The notes: generated from the letters alone by a model not told the origin. A stretch of 5,329 nucleotides of DNA from Candidatus Altarchaeales archaeon (GCA_014729705.1 WJJK01000042.1:1-5329), one strand, 5' to 3'. Numbered from the stretch's first letter, positions 1 to 5,271 are shown. Translations and numbers: made by a program.

Positions 1-724
1 TCTCCATACTGTAGTAGAGGTTTTGGTGGGTGTTCTCCTGTATGTTGAATTTCATCTGCTGGGAGAACAAGAAAACATACCCGTCCCTTGATTTCACCGA
101 CACCCCGTGGCCTGCGTGGTTTTCGGTTGAAAGATCCGCTCTGCCTTTGCATAAACTGTGTATGCTTCGGGAGGCGGTTAGGGGCCAAATTTTCAGGCAG
201 CAATCAAAGCCGGAGTTGTTTTCCAGCTCATAGGAGGCCAGGGCGGCGTTTTCCCCGGGTATCATGCTGAGTGTTTTGGTTATTTTAACGCCTGCAGCAT
301 CGTATTTGAATGTCGCCTGATTCAGGTTATAGGAAAAGGCGGAGAGGTTTTTCACGCCATTTATTCTTGAGCCGTCTGCGTATTCATCTACCATAAGAGG
401 GTATTTTCCTTTGCCTATTATGAATTCCTCGTTGAGTTTAAGTAGTCCAACCCATCGTTTAAGGTTATTATCTGAACGAATCAGGATTCCGTGGTATTTC
501 CGGGTGTTCAATCCGCAGATGGTGGAGGAACTATACCCCCCTAAACCGTTTGTGAGAAGGTATTCGCGGTTTCGGCAGAAATCAAGGTTGATCTGGCTTC
601 TGTTGGTCTCATAAAGGTTGGGGGGTTTAGCGGGTGCGGGCTTGTTTTTCCGGTTTTGATGCCATTTCACGACGTTCTTCGCCCCCGACCTGTTGGGTTT
701 GGCAAACGGTGTTTCGTCGCTCAT
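1..724 (-). CDS. Glycogen debranching enzyme (amylo-alpha-1,6-glucosidase), N-terminal part, cut by left window edge
   Basis: An open frame of 241 codons runs without a stop from ATG at 724-722 to the left edge, so the C-terminal catalytic part is missing. Residues about 52-83 carry the hallmark of the bacterial/archaeal debranching enzyme N-terminal domain (GDE_N), reading EYLLTNGLGGYSSSTICGL, then NTRKYHGILI. Further matching blocks are a KLNEE segment near 96-100, a KTLSMIPGENAALASYEL stretch near 150-167, and a PLTASRSIHSL segment near 181-191. In the known family this beta-rich domain precedes an (alpha/alpha)6 glucosidase domain that hydrolyses alpha-1,6 branches of glycogen in the cytoplasm. 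Residues 1-45 form a basic, Asn/Lys/Pro-rich extension outside the domain. No Shine-Dalgarno sequence precedes the ATG, and an in-frame TGA a few codons upstream limits extension. The family assignment is firm; substrate detail rests on the family. Confidence 0.9.
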   Translation of the reverse strand, partial: MSDETPFAKPNRSGAKNVVKWHQNRKNKPAPAKPPNLYETNRSQINLDFCRNREYLLTNGLGGYSSSTICGLNTRKYHGILIRSDNNLKRWVGLLKLNEEFIIGKGKYPLMVDEYADGSRINGVKNLSAFSYNLNQATFKYDAAGVKITKTLSMIPGENAALASYELENNSGFDCCLKIWPLTASRSIHSLCKGRADLSTENHAGHGVSVKSRDGYVFLFSQQMKFNIQENTHQNLYYSME

Positions 725-748
725 CAAGGAAGTAATTAAATTTCAGGA

Positions 749-758
749 GAAATAAAAG
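749..758 (-). promoter_or_regulatory. Possible TATA box of the debranching enzyme gene
   Basis: On the minus strand the sequence CTTTTATTTC is centred about 29 bases before the ATG at 724. That is the distance expected for an archaeal TATA box of a leaderless or nearly leaderless transcript, and it agrees with the lack of a Shine-Dalgarno sequence. It overlaps the U-tract that probably ends the upstream histone transcript, so its T-richness may reflect the terminator alone. Weak call. Confidence 0.3.
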
Positions 759-776
759 AAAAAAAAAAGAAGAAGG
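751..776 (-). terminator. U-tract terminator after the histone-fold gene
   Basis: Read on the minus strand, 13 bases after the histone gene stop codon, the transcript enters an almost pure pyrimidine run containing eleven consecutive T and then TTTT. Archaeal RNA polymerase ends transcription at such U-tracts without needing a hairpin. The tract lies between the histone-fold gene and the debranching enzyme gene, which implies that the two are transcribed separately. Confidence 0.55.
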
Positions 777-788
777 TTTTTTTTTAGA

Positions 789-956
789 TTATGCGTCCCT
801 GCCTTTGAGCGTGCTTCTGCCGTTTTCCTTGGCTCGCTCTACTGCGCGGGCTACTAATGCTTTGACTGCGTCATCAAGAGCGTCAATGAAGTCGGCTCCA
901 ACATTCATTCCTTGTGCAAAATCCTTTACCTTTGATTTAACTACTAAATCAGCCAT
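789..956 (-). CDS. Small archaeal histone-fold DNA-binding protein (DUF1931 type), 55 aa
   Basis: ATG at 956-954, TAA at 791-789. The protein begins MADLVVKSKVKDFAQGMNV and ends GRSTLKGRDA. It resembles the short DUF1931 proteins of archaea, which share the VVKSKVK opening, the DFIDALDDAVKALVARAVERA long central helix, and a final R-x-T-L-x-x-RD motif. That final motif corresponds to the loop and third-helix start of the histone fold, where Arg and Asp pair. The expected role is DNA binding and compaction as a dimer in the nucleoid. At 55 residues it is shorter than canonical archaeal histones of about 66-70, ending at the start of helix 3. The start is fixed by an AGGTGA ribosome site 8 bases upstream. 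It appears to be a single-gene unit with its own TATA box and a U-tract terminator. The fold call is good; the exact DNA-binding role is inferred from the family. Confidence 0.85.
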   Translation of the reverse strand: MADLVVKSKVKDFAQGMNVGADFIDALDDAVKALVARAVERAKENGRSTLKGRDA

Positions 957-964
957 TTTCTTTT

Positions 965-970
965 TCACCT
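965..970 (-). promoter_or_regulatory. Ribosome binding site of the histone-fold gene
   Basis: AGGTGA on the minus strand, 8 bases before the ATG at 956. It matches the complement of the archaeal 16S rRNA 3' end. The same hexamer and spacing recur before the small zinc-protein gene at 1196. Confidence 0.75.
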
Positions 971-1015
971 AATACTCGCATTAGACTTGCAAGCGGTAAT
1001 ATTATAGTAAAGACG

Positions 1016-1024
1016 TATATAAAA
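1016..1024 (-). promoter_or_regulatory. TATA box of the histone-fold gene
   Basis: TTTTATATA on the minus strand is a near-consensus archaeal TATA box centred about 64 bases before the ATG. Transcription would be expected to start about 25 bases downstream, near 995, giving a leader of about 40 bases that contains the AGGTGA ribosome site. The box sits in the gap after the upstream CxxC-protein gene, which has no U-tract terminator before it, so some read-through from that operon is also possible. Confidence 0.65.
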
Positions 1025-1079
1025 GGGCGGTTTTCAGGGTCTTTAAACCCTTTTTATTCATTCATCCGTGTTTGCCTTA

Positions 1080-1196
1080 TTAGTTGTTTGCTATGCAGTT
1101 TCGGCAGCAGTTGTTGTATTGGTTTCTCCTGTAGGCCTCAAGTACAGGCCCCTGGCCTTGGCAGGTCTTGCAGGTTCCGTTCACCCAGTTAAACAT
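1080..1196 (-). CDS. Tiny CxxC/CxxC putative zinc-binding protein, 38 aa
   Basis: ATG at 1196-1194 and tandem TAA TAA stops starting at 1082. The 38-residue product has two Cys pairs, C9-x2-C12 inside TCKTCQGQG and C31-x2-C34 inside NCCRNC, with one extra Cys at 30. This is the layout of a minimal zinc ribbon, and the first half resembles the CxxCxGxG element of DnaJ zinc fingers. It has no signal peptide or membrane segment, so it should be cytoplasmic. The gene lies 23 bases after the secreted Cys-rich protein gene on the same strand and is probably co-transcribed. An in-frame ATG at 1205 would add three residues, but it abuts the ribosome site with no spacing, so the 1196 start is preferred. 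The family is not recognised. Support for a real gene comes from the well-placed ribosome site, the paired cysteines and the double stop. Confidence 0.68.
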   Translation of the reverse strand: MFNWVNGTCKTCQGQGPVLEAYRRNQYNNCCRNCIANN

Positions 1197-1204
1197 TTCA
1201 TACA

Positions 1205-1210
1205 TCACCT
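1205..1210 (-). promoter_or_regulatory. Ribosome binding site that selects the start of the CxxC protein
   Basis: AGGTGA on the minus strand lies exactly 8 bases before the ATG at 1196, the same arrangement as for the histone-fold gene. The alternative in-frame ATG at 1205-1203 overlaps the hexamer itself, and the ATG at 1201-1199 is out of frame. The spacing therefore decides for 1196. Confidence 0.65.
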
Positions 1211-1219
1211 TTATTTTGT

Positions 1220-1996
1220 TTATTTTATTGCGTAGTCGAGGTAGTTGATTTTTGGTTTTGGTTGCCTGTAGCGGTAGGGGTCGTCTGAGACGCAGTGGGG
1301 TTTTCTGCAGTCGGGGTCAAGTATTTTGTTATCTACGCATTCCCCGTTTAAGCAGGTTTCATAGGGTCCGCAGTAGTCTTGCCGGATTATGTTGGTTTGT
1401 TTGACGCATTTAGAATAAGTCTTCCCAGGATATAAACACCTATGCTGGACTTTCCTTTTCACTGCGTGGCCTTGGATGCTGCAGAGGGGTTGGCTAAGCC
1501 ATGTGCCTGCGCAGTCGCCGTCGTCGGAACACATTATCTCTGAACGGTGGTTTACGTGGCAGAGCGTGTTTTCCGTGCACACTGTTTTGGTTTCAGGTGG
1601 TTGGGCCGCTATTGCGAGTGCGGTTAAATAGTTTTTTTTGGTGTAGGTGTTGTTTTGTTTGAGTTTATTTTTTGTTGATTCGTTGAGGTTGTTCAGTGTT
1701 GGTTGACATGTGGGCATTCCCTTCACACATTGGGTTTGTGTGAGGCAGACGTCTAAAAGCTTAAGGGTTTGTTTTTCAAGGCATACGCCTGCTCCAAGTA
1801 TGTTGCCTGCGCACTCGTATGAGCGGGTTTTATGGGCGACGAATCCTTTATAGCAGGTGTATCCCATGCTTTCGGTTAATCCGCAGTCCAGGTTGGTGTA
1901 GCATATTTTTGGCGTGATTTGGGTTGAAGTAAGGGGGTTTGCGTGGGTTAGAATACAACAAAAAACCAGAAACAGAACAATATGCGAAATCCTCAT
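1220..1996 (-). CDS. Secreted Cys-rich protein with two tandem 8-cysteine modules, 258 aa
   Basis: A signal peptide of about 19 residues (MRISHIVLFLVFCCILTHA) is followed by a mature chain with 20 cysteines, presumably disulphide-bonded outside the cell. Sixteen of them form two modules with nearly identical spacing, C32-C97 and C156-C220. A Cys-free linker (98-139), rich in Asn, Thr and Lys, carries two N-glycosylation sequons, N105-E-S and N115-N-T. A further Cys pair (C140-x5-C146) precedes module 2, and C230/C235 follow it. The C-terminus is Pro/Lys/Tyr-rich, with no anchor or second membrane segment. The frame stays open up to an ATG at 2047, but the start at 1996 is chosen because it directly precedes the signal peptide and a TATA box lies 27 bases upstream. 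It is the first gene of an operon with the CxxC protein and divergent from a GT39 glycosyltransferase. Family and function are not recognised; EB- or dickkopf-like disulphide folds are only a visual analogy. Confidence 0.85.
   Translation of the reverse strand: MRISHIVLFLVFCCILTHANPLTSTQITPKICYTNLDCGLTESMGYTCYKGFVAHKTRSYECAGNILGAGVCLEKQTLKLLDVCLTQTQCVKGMPTCQPTLNNLNESTKNKLKQNNTYTKKNYLTALAIAAQPPETKTVCTENTLCHVNHRSEIMCSDDGDCAGTWLSQPLCSIQGHAVKRKVQHRCLYPGKTYSKCVKQTNIIRQDYCGPYETCLNGECVDNKILDPDCRKPHCVSDDPYRYRQPKPKINYLDYAIK
1337..1531 (-). repeat. 8-Cys module 2 of the secreted protein (internal protein repeat)
   Basis: Encodes C156 to C220. The gaps between cysteines are 5, 9, 14, 9, 11, 5 and 4 residues, against 5, 9, 13, 9, 11, 5 and 6 in module 1. 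It starts CSDDGDC and ends CGPYETCLNGEC. Few non-Cys residues are shared, apart from D before the second Cys, K after the fifth and the CLNG/CVKG turn. This suggests an old duplication kept by its disulphide framework. Confidence 0.8.
1706..1903 (-). repeat. 8-Cys module 1 of the secreted protein (internal protein repeat)
   Basis: Encodes C32 to C97 of the secreted protein. The gaps between successive cysteines are 5, 9, 13, 9, 11, 5 and 6 residues. The module starts CYTNLDC and ends CLTQTQCVKGMPTC. The spacing nearly equals that of the module at 1337-1531. Confidence 0.8.
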
Positions 1997-1999
1997 TTC

Positions 2000-2007
2000 A
2001 TATAATA
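2000..2007 (+). promoter_or_regulatory. TATA box of the GT39 glycosyltransferase gene
   Basis: ATATAATA is centred about 29-30 bases before the ATG at 2033. The bases before that ATG contain no Shine-Dalgarno sequence, which points to a leaderless or nearly leaderless message. The box begins 4 bases from the start codon of the divergent secreted-protein gene. Confidence 0.55.
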
Positions 2008-2019
2008 CCGCAAAACAAC

Positions 2020-2028
2020 TATAAAAAA
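2020..2028 (-). promoter_or_regulatory. TATA box of the secreted Cys-rich protein operon
   Basis: TTTTTTATA on the minus strand is centred about 27 bases before the ATG at 1996. No Shine-Dalgarno sequence precedes that ATG, so a leaderless transcript starting at or within a few bases of it is expected. The box lies only a few bases before the start codon of the divergent glycosyltransferase gene. Confidence 0.55.
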
Positions 2029-2032
2029 CAAT

Positions 2033-3547
2033 ATGTTTTTCGCCCAAAACACCCTGATATGGCTTTTATTTCTTGTTTTAGCCTACATAACCCACAAAAT
2101 ACTGCCTAAAACCCCCATTAAAATCACAACACCCAACCTAAACCCTAAAACAATTCTTGCCCTAACACTGGTTGCCGCAGTCATGCTTAGATTCTCGACA
2201 ATAAACCTCCTAACACCCCTATCTGACGAAGGCTTCTACATCTATGCATCAAAACTCGTCTACGACGGATACTCACCCTACCTCGACTTCACATACACCC
2301 AGCAACCCCTATACCTACTCATAACCTCAACCCTGTTCCGTCTTATGGGGGTCAGCATCTTCGCAGCGAAAATCACCCCCATACTTGCAAGCAGCCTAAC
2401 GGTTTTAGGGGTTTACCTGCTGGCGTCCCGACACTTTAACGAAAAGACAGCCGTCTTATGCGCAGCCGCGATAGGATTATCCCCCTACGTGGTTAAATTC
2501 ACTTCAATCGCCATCTCCTACCCCGAAATAATTTTTTTGCACACAATAGCCACATATTTTTTCTTTGAAGGATTCAAACGGGGGGAAACCAGTTTCTTCC
2601 TGCTCTCAGGTTCATTAATAGCCCTATCAAGCCTCTACCGAGTCGCAGGATTCATACCGCTTCTTCCAGCCGCAGTCTTCCTAACCCATAAACTTAAAAC
2701 AAAGGCAGCTAAACCCCTCATAACCTTGTTTCTGCCGGTATTGGCCGCAACAGTGACCGCGTTTCTCATACTCCCCCACCCCCAATACGTAAACCAGGTT
2801 TTCATCGACCACATGCTCTACCCCAACAGCGGATTATTATGTAAAGGCAGGGGATTAATCCATGTATTGGCTTCTGACCCTTTTTTCATGGTCCCAGCCT
2901 TGATTGGCGTCTTGCTGAGCCTGAAGTCTGAAAACAAGAAACCCGTCGAGGAGTTTATGCTAATCTACCTTTTTTTCTCGGTTTCAACGATTTTCGCGTT
3001 GAAATATTTATGCGACTTCGCCCACCCCTTCCTGTATTTCACCCAAAGCATAATCCCTATGAGCGTTTTCGCAGGCAGGGGATTCACATACTTATCAGCG
3101 AAAAAATACGCAGTAGTGTCTCTTCTAGCTGCCTTAACAGTATTATACTTCATCTACTTCGTAACCGAAACCTACTACGACGCGGCAATTAATCAGGCTG
3201 CAGAATACATTGAAGCCAACACCCACCCAAACGATCAAATCATCGGGTTATCTTATCTAGCAGGCCCCGTAGCCTTCAAAGCCGGTAGAGACATCCCCCT
3301 CCCGTTCCTTGAATTCTTTGACCTGCGGCTTAGGGTTCAGGGTTATGAAAAAAACCATTACATAAATTTATCTGAAAACGTCACCCACGTAGTAACCTAC
3401 CAAAACCTGAAAGGATTTGCGGAATTCAAAAAATACTTGATAGAACACACCGTTTTAGTTAAAAAAATCGGGCGACTAAAACCAATATTAATACTGGAAA
3501 CCCGGAGGGGAGGGGTTTCAAGATCACGGCGGACACGGTCACACTAA
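2033..3547 (+). CDS. GT39/PMT-like membrane glycosyltransferase, 504 aa, with an aberrant C-terminal tail
   Basis: A polytopic membrane protein with about 12-13 hydrophobic segments between residues 6 and 377. It matches the GT-C family GT39 (dolichyl-phosphate-mannose protein mannosyltransferase, ArnT-like). After the second membrane segment comes the SDEGFYIY motif with D65-E66, the expected acidic catalytic pair in the first outer loop. It is followed by the family-typical SPYLDFTYTQQPLYLL at 81-96. A soluble extracytoplasmic domain (378-489) starts AAEYIEANTHPNDQIIG, as in this family. Such enzymes move a sugar from a polyprenyl-phosphate donor onto protein, lipid or another glycan at the outer membrane face; the acceptor here is unknown. 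The last 15 residues (490-504, RRGGVSRSRRTRSH-like) are Arg-rich and unlike the rest. They lie over the start of a sulfatase relic in another frame, so the original C-terminus was probably lost. The ATG at 2033 is supported by a TATA box 29-30 bases upstream. Confidence 0.85.
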   Translation: MFFAQNTLIWLLFLVLAYITHKILPKTPIKITTPNLNPKTILALTLVAAVMLRFSTINLLTPLSDEGFYIYASKLVYDGYSPYLDFTYTQQPLYLLITSTLFRLMGVSIFAAKITPILASSLTVLGVYLLASRHFNEKTAVLCAAAIGLSPYVVKFTSIAISYPEIIFLHTIATYFFFEGFKRGETSFFLLSGSLIALSSLYRVAGFIPLLPAAVFLTHKLKTKAAKPLITLFLPVLAATVTAFLILPHPQYVNQVFIDHMLYPNSGLLCKGRGLIHVLASDPFFMVPALIGVLLSLKSENKKPVEEFMLIYLFFSVSTIFALKYLCDFAHPFLYFTQSIIPMSVFAGRGFTYLSAKKYAVVSLLAALTVLYFIYFVTETYYDAAINQAAEYIEANTHPNDQIIGLSYLAGPVAFKAGRDIPLPFLEFFDLRLRVQGYEKNHYINLSENVTHVVTYQNLKGFAEFKKYLIEHTVLVKKIGRLKPILILETRRGGVSRSRRTRSH

Positions 3548-3679
3548 AACCCTTTATGAAGAGTTAATCCCTGTGCCAGCCATATTGCATCTGCCAGGCT
3601 ACGGTCAACGAAAGATTGAGGCGAGAGTAGGTGAATCAAAGTTAATGCCCACACTGCTAAAATTAATTGACCTACCTGT

Positions 3680-3700
3680 GCCCTCTAGCCGGTAGGGGGC
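3680..3700 (+). other. Strong stem-loop inside the sulfatase relic
   Basis: An 8-base-pair stem (GCCCTCTA with TAGGGGGC, one G-U pair) closes a 5-base loop, GCCGG. It lies 133 bases after the glycosyltransferase stop and spans the in-frame TAG of the relic. No T-run follows directly. It could stabilise the 3' end of the glycosyltransferase mRNA or be left over from coding sequence. The structure is visible; its role is unknown. Confidence 0.35.
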
Positions 3701-3798
3701 ATCAATAAATTTAGGCCGCGACTGCAGCTTAAGGGATAGGATAATTTTTTTCTGAAACACGTCGAACAGCAGATAGGAGGGCAATCATTTTAGCTGGA

Positions 3799-3847
3799 AA
3801 ACAACAAAAAAATGTTGTTTGACCTAGACCGCAAACAAAATAAATAG
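3799..3847 (-). terminator. Probable terminator region of the MurL-like gene
   Basis: On the minus strand, just after the TGA at 3856-3854, comes CTATTTATTTTG. Next is a perfect 8-base inverted repeat, AAACAACA and TGTTGTTT (3799-3820), closing a loop of six T and running into further T. U-rich sequence plus a weak A/T-rich hairpin in a convergent gap fits archaeal termination. The same bases form the last codons of the sulfatase relic on the other strand. Confidence 0.4.
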
Positions 3848-3853
3848 GTGTTT

Positions 3854-5269
3854 TCAAAGGGTTTGCTTTATTTTCTCCCAGGCTTTGGGGGGTAGGTTGT
3901 GGTGATCTCCATATACCTTAGAGTATGTCTTCTCAATGTCGGTGAAGTGTTTCACAGGGTCCTTGATGTTTCTGAGCACTTCTTTTTCAAATAAATCAAC
4001 AACCAAACCCCCAACCCCCTTTTCTCGGGATTTGTATAGATAAAGTTGTGTTTCCTGGGGGTGGCCTACGCATTCAAAGGGTATGTATCCTTCAAGGCCC
4101 AAGAGTTCCCTCCATATTTCTTCGAGACCGGATTCATTGAATAAATCAGCTCCAAAGGCTTTCACTGTTTTCTCGTGGTCACCGTAGGCGGTGAAGCCTG
4201 CGAATACGTATGCGCATTTCTCGCATTGATTGCACCAGGGCTTCACGATATTGCATGAGTAGGTGGAGTAAACCTTGTCCCTTGCTTTCTCAAAAAGCAG
4301 TTGAAATATTTTGACGTCGTGGATTGGTTTCAACACACTCGCCCTATGCACTCCCGCTAATTCCAGGAAAAGGTTGTTCATCAGCTTCTCGCTTTCATAT
4401 CCCTTAATCCATTGATGGTATACAAGCTCCCCGGACTGCTGATCCTCTAGGTTGGCTGCGTCCGCGCTCTTCTCATTACCCAATAACTGTAGGTTGATTC
4501 CGGCTTGTTGGTGGATGGGCAGAAAAGCAAGGGACCCGAAATAAACCTCGCCCGCCTCACTCCTAAAACGGGTCTTTTTGTTGCTGGATTCTGCTACGTA
4601 ATCCTCTACACCGTATTCCTTCATCCTCTTCCTAAGCCAGGGATAATATTCGTCTTTGATGGATACTACGTGGTGTCTCTCACCCTTAAAACCTGTGCTT
4701 GTTTTTTCATATAGGTTTTTCTGACCCCCTAAATCCCCGTAGTAGGTGTGGATGTATGTGACCACGTCATAATTTATCCCCGCCTCATCCAGTATCAGGG
4801 AATTCAGGAGACTGTCTTTACCGGCTCCGGAGGTTAAAATAGCTTTGTCTGAGTCGGTTGGCAGGCTCCAGATCGGCCACCCCCCGTTTTCCCCTATTTC
4901 CTCCTCAAAGATGATTTCAGGGGCTTGATAATCCATCCGATCCACTTGATAGCGGTGTTCACTCCAATTATCTTTAACGTGGGCTGCTAGGAAATCAAGT
5001 ATCTTGGGGTTTATTTTTTCCTGTCGCCGGCTTACGTCGAATTTTTCGGGTAATATCGCCCCGTATTTGAAGAACCCGAACACCCCGAGACAGGCAATAA
5101 ATTTCTCGATTGCCTCTTGCTTAATCAGGCTTAGCTTAATGTTGTCATAGGTTATTGAGACGTTGTCTTTGAATCCGTCTATCAGATACTGCAGCCTGAT
5201 TTCCTCTCCCTTAAGGGCGGCTTTGTTTAACACTACTTTTTCAGCGAAGAAACCTTCATCTAATCTCAT
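3854..5269 (-). CDS. MurL-like PP-loop ATP-dependent epimerase family protein, about 471 aa
   Basis: Residues are numbered from the GTG at 5275. A PP-loop, LTSGAGKDSLL (S149-S155), binds ATP in the PP-loop/HUP ATPase fold. The rest follows the order I recall for MurL. It has an N-terminal domain with GVFGFFKYGAILPEKFDV (64-81), a GNEKSADAAN block (266-275), YHQWIKGYESEK (286-297), SCN...WCNQCEKCAYVF (340-358, with C341, C348, C351 and C354 possibly binding metal), AFGADLFN (373-380) and PFECVG (399-404). Bacterial MurL uses ATP to invert the terminal L-Glu of UDP-MurNAc-L-Ala-L-Glu in the cytoplasm. In an organism without murein the substrate is unknown. The preferred start is ATG at 5269, with GGAG 9 bases upstream. 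A GTG at 5275 directly abuts the previous stop codon and would add two residues. Membership is likely; the exact activity is not shown. Confidence 0.72.
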   Translation of the reverse strand: MRLDEGFFAEKVVLNKAALKGEEIRLQYLIDGFKDNVSITYDNIKLSLIKQEAIEKFIACLGVFGFFKYGAILPEKFDVSRRQEKINPKILDFLAAHVKDNWSEHRYQVDRMDYQAPEIIFEEEIGENGGWPIWSLPTDSDKAILTSGAGKDSLLNSLILDEAGINYDVVTYIHTYYGDLGGQKNLYEKTSTGFKGERHHVVSIKDEYYPWLRKRMKEYGVEDYVAESSNKKTRFRSEAGEVYFGSLAFLPIHQQAGINLQLLGNEKSADAANLEDQQSGELVYHQWIKGYESEKLMNNLFLELAGVHRASVLKPIHDVKIFQLLFEKARDKVYSTYSCNIVKPWCNQCEKCAYVFAGFTAYGDHEKTVKAFGADLFNESGLEEIWRELLGLEGYIPFECVGHPQETQLYLYKSREKGVGGLVVDLFEKEVLRNIKDPVKHFTDIEKTYSKVYGDHHNLPPKAWEKIKQTL

Positions 5270-5271
5270 TT

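Larger units (their letters stand above)
3504..3847 (+). pseudogene. Decayed C-terminal fragment of a sulfatase (alkaline phosphatase superfamily)
   Basis: Reading the frame with codons at 3504, 3507 and so on gives GGEGFQDHGGHGHT, then LYEELIPVPAILHLPGYG, then ESKLMPTLLKLIDLPVPS. This is the conserved order of family sulfatases: an (SDH)GEGF..HG..GHG segment, LYEELIRVPLI, and L(M/L)PTLLDLAGLPVP. The frame has no ATG at its head, meets TAG at 3693-3695, reads on as GASINL, then breaks at the T7 run (3745-3751). From 3751 a second frame gives SETRRTADRRAII, like the usual 'FSETRR..DRRAI' block. From 3812 a third frame gives MLFDLDRKQNK, like the usual 'ELFDLDRDP.E.N' block, and ends in TAG at 3845. 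The N-terminal two thirds, with the catalytic Cys/Ser, are absent. This relic fills the apparent intergenic gap 3548-3853 and overlaps the 3' end of the glycosyltransferase gene. The order of four family blocks makes chance unlikely; the subfamily is not determined. Confidence 0.8.

Noticed and set aside
30..614. Three plus-strand open frames of 60-67 codons
   Set aside because: They are antisense to the debranching enzyme frame, which has clear family motifs throughout; none shows a recognisable motif.
1036..1055. Plus-strand hairpin AGGGT/ACCCT followed by five T, like a bacterial intrinsic terminator
   Set aside because: The stem is only 5 base pairs and no plus-strand gene precedes it. 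On the minus strand, where the genes are, no T-run follows.
1997..2047. Longer start for the secreted protein at 2047
   Set aside because: It would place 17 extra residues before the signal peptide, overlap the divergent gene start, and put the TATA box inside the coding region.
2965..3192. Short open frames on both strands inside the glycosyltransferase gene (62 and 60 codons)
   Set aside because: They overlap conserved membrane segments of the glycosyltransferase in other frames, with no ribosome site or family signal.
3500..3562. Third-frame tail of the glycosyltransferase ending GFKITADTVTLKPFMKS
   Set aside because: It reads plausibly as a natural C-terminus after a frameshift in the G-rich run, but the same bases in the other frame match sulfatase blocks that continue for over 300 bases, a stronger explanation.
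3548..3853. A structured non-coding RNA in the gap (tRNA, box C/D RNA, RNase P or SRP RNA)
   Set aside because: No tRNA T-loop, C/D boxes or conserved RNase P/SRP segments are visible, and the sulfatase relic accounts for nearly all of the stretch.
4505..4714. Plus-strand frame of 69 codons
   Set aside because: It is antisense to the central part of the MurL-like gene, including the NEKSA region; best seen as a shadow.
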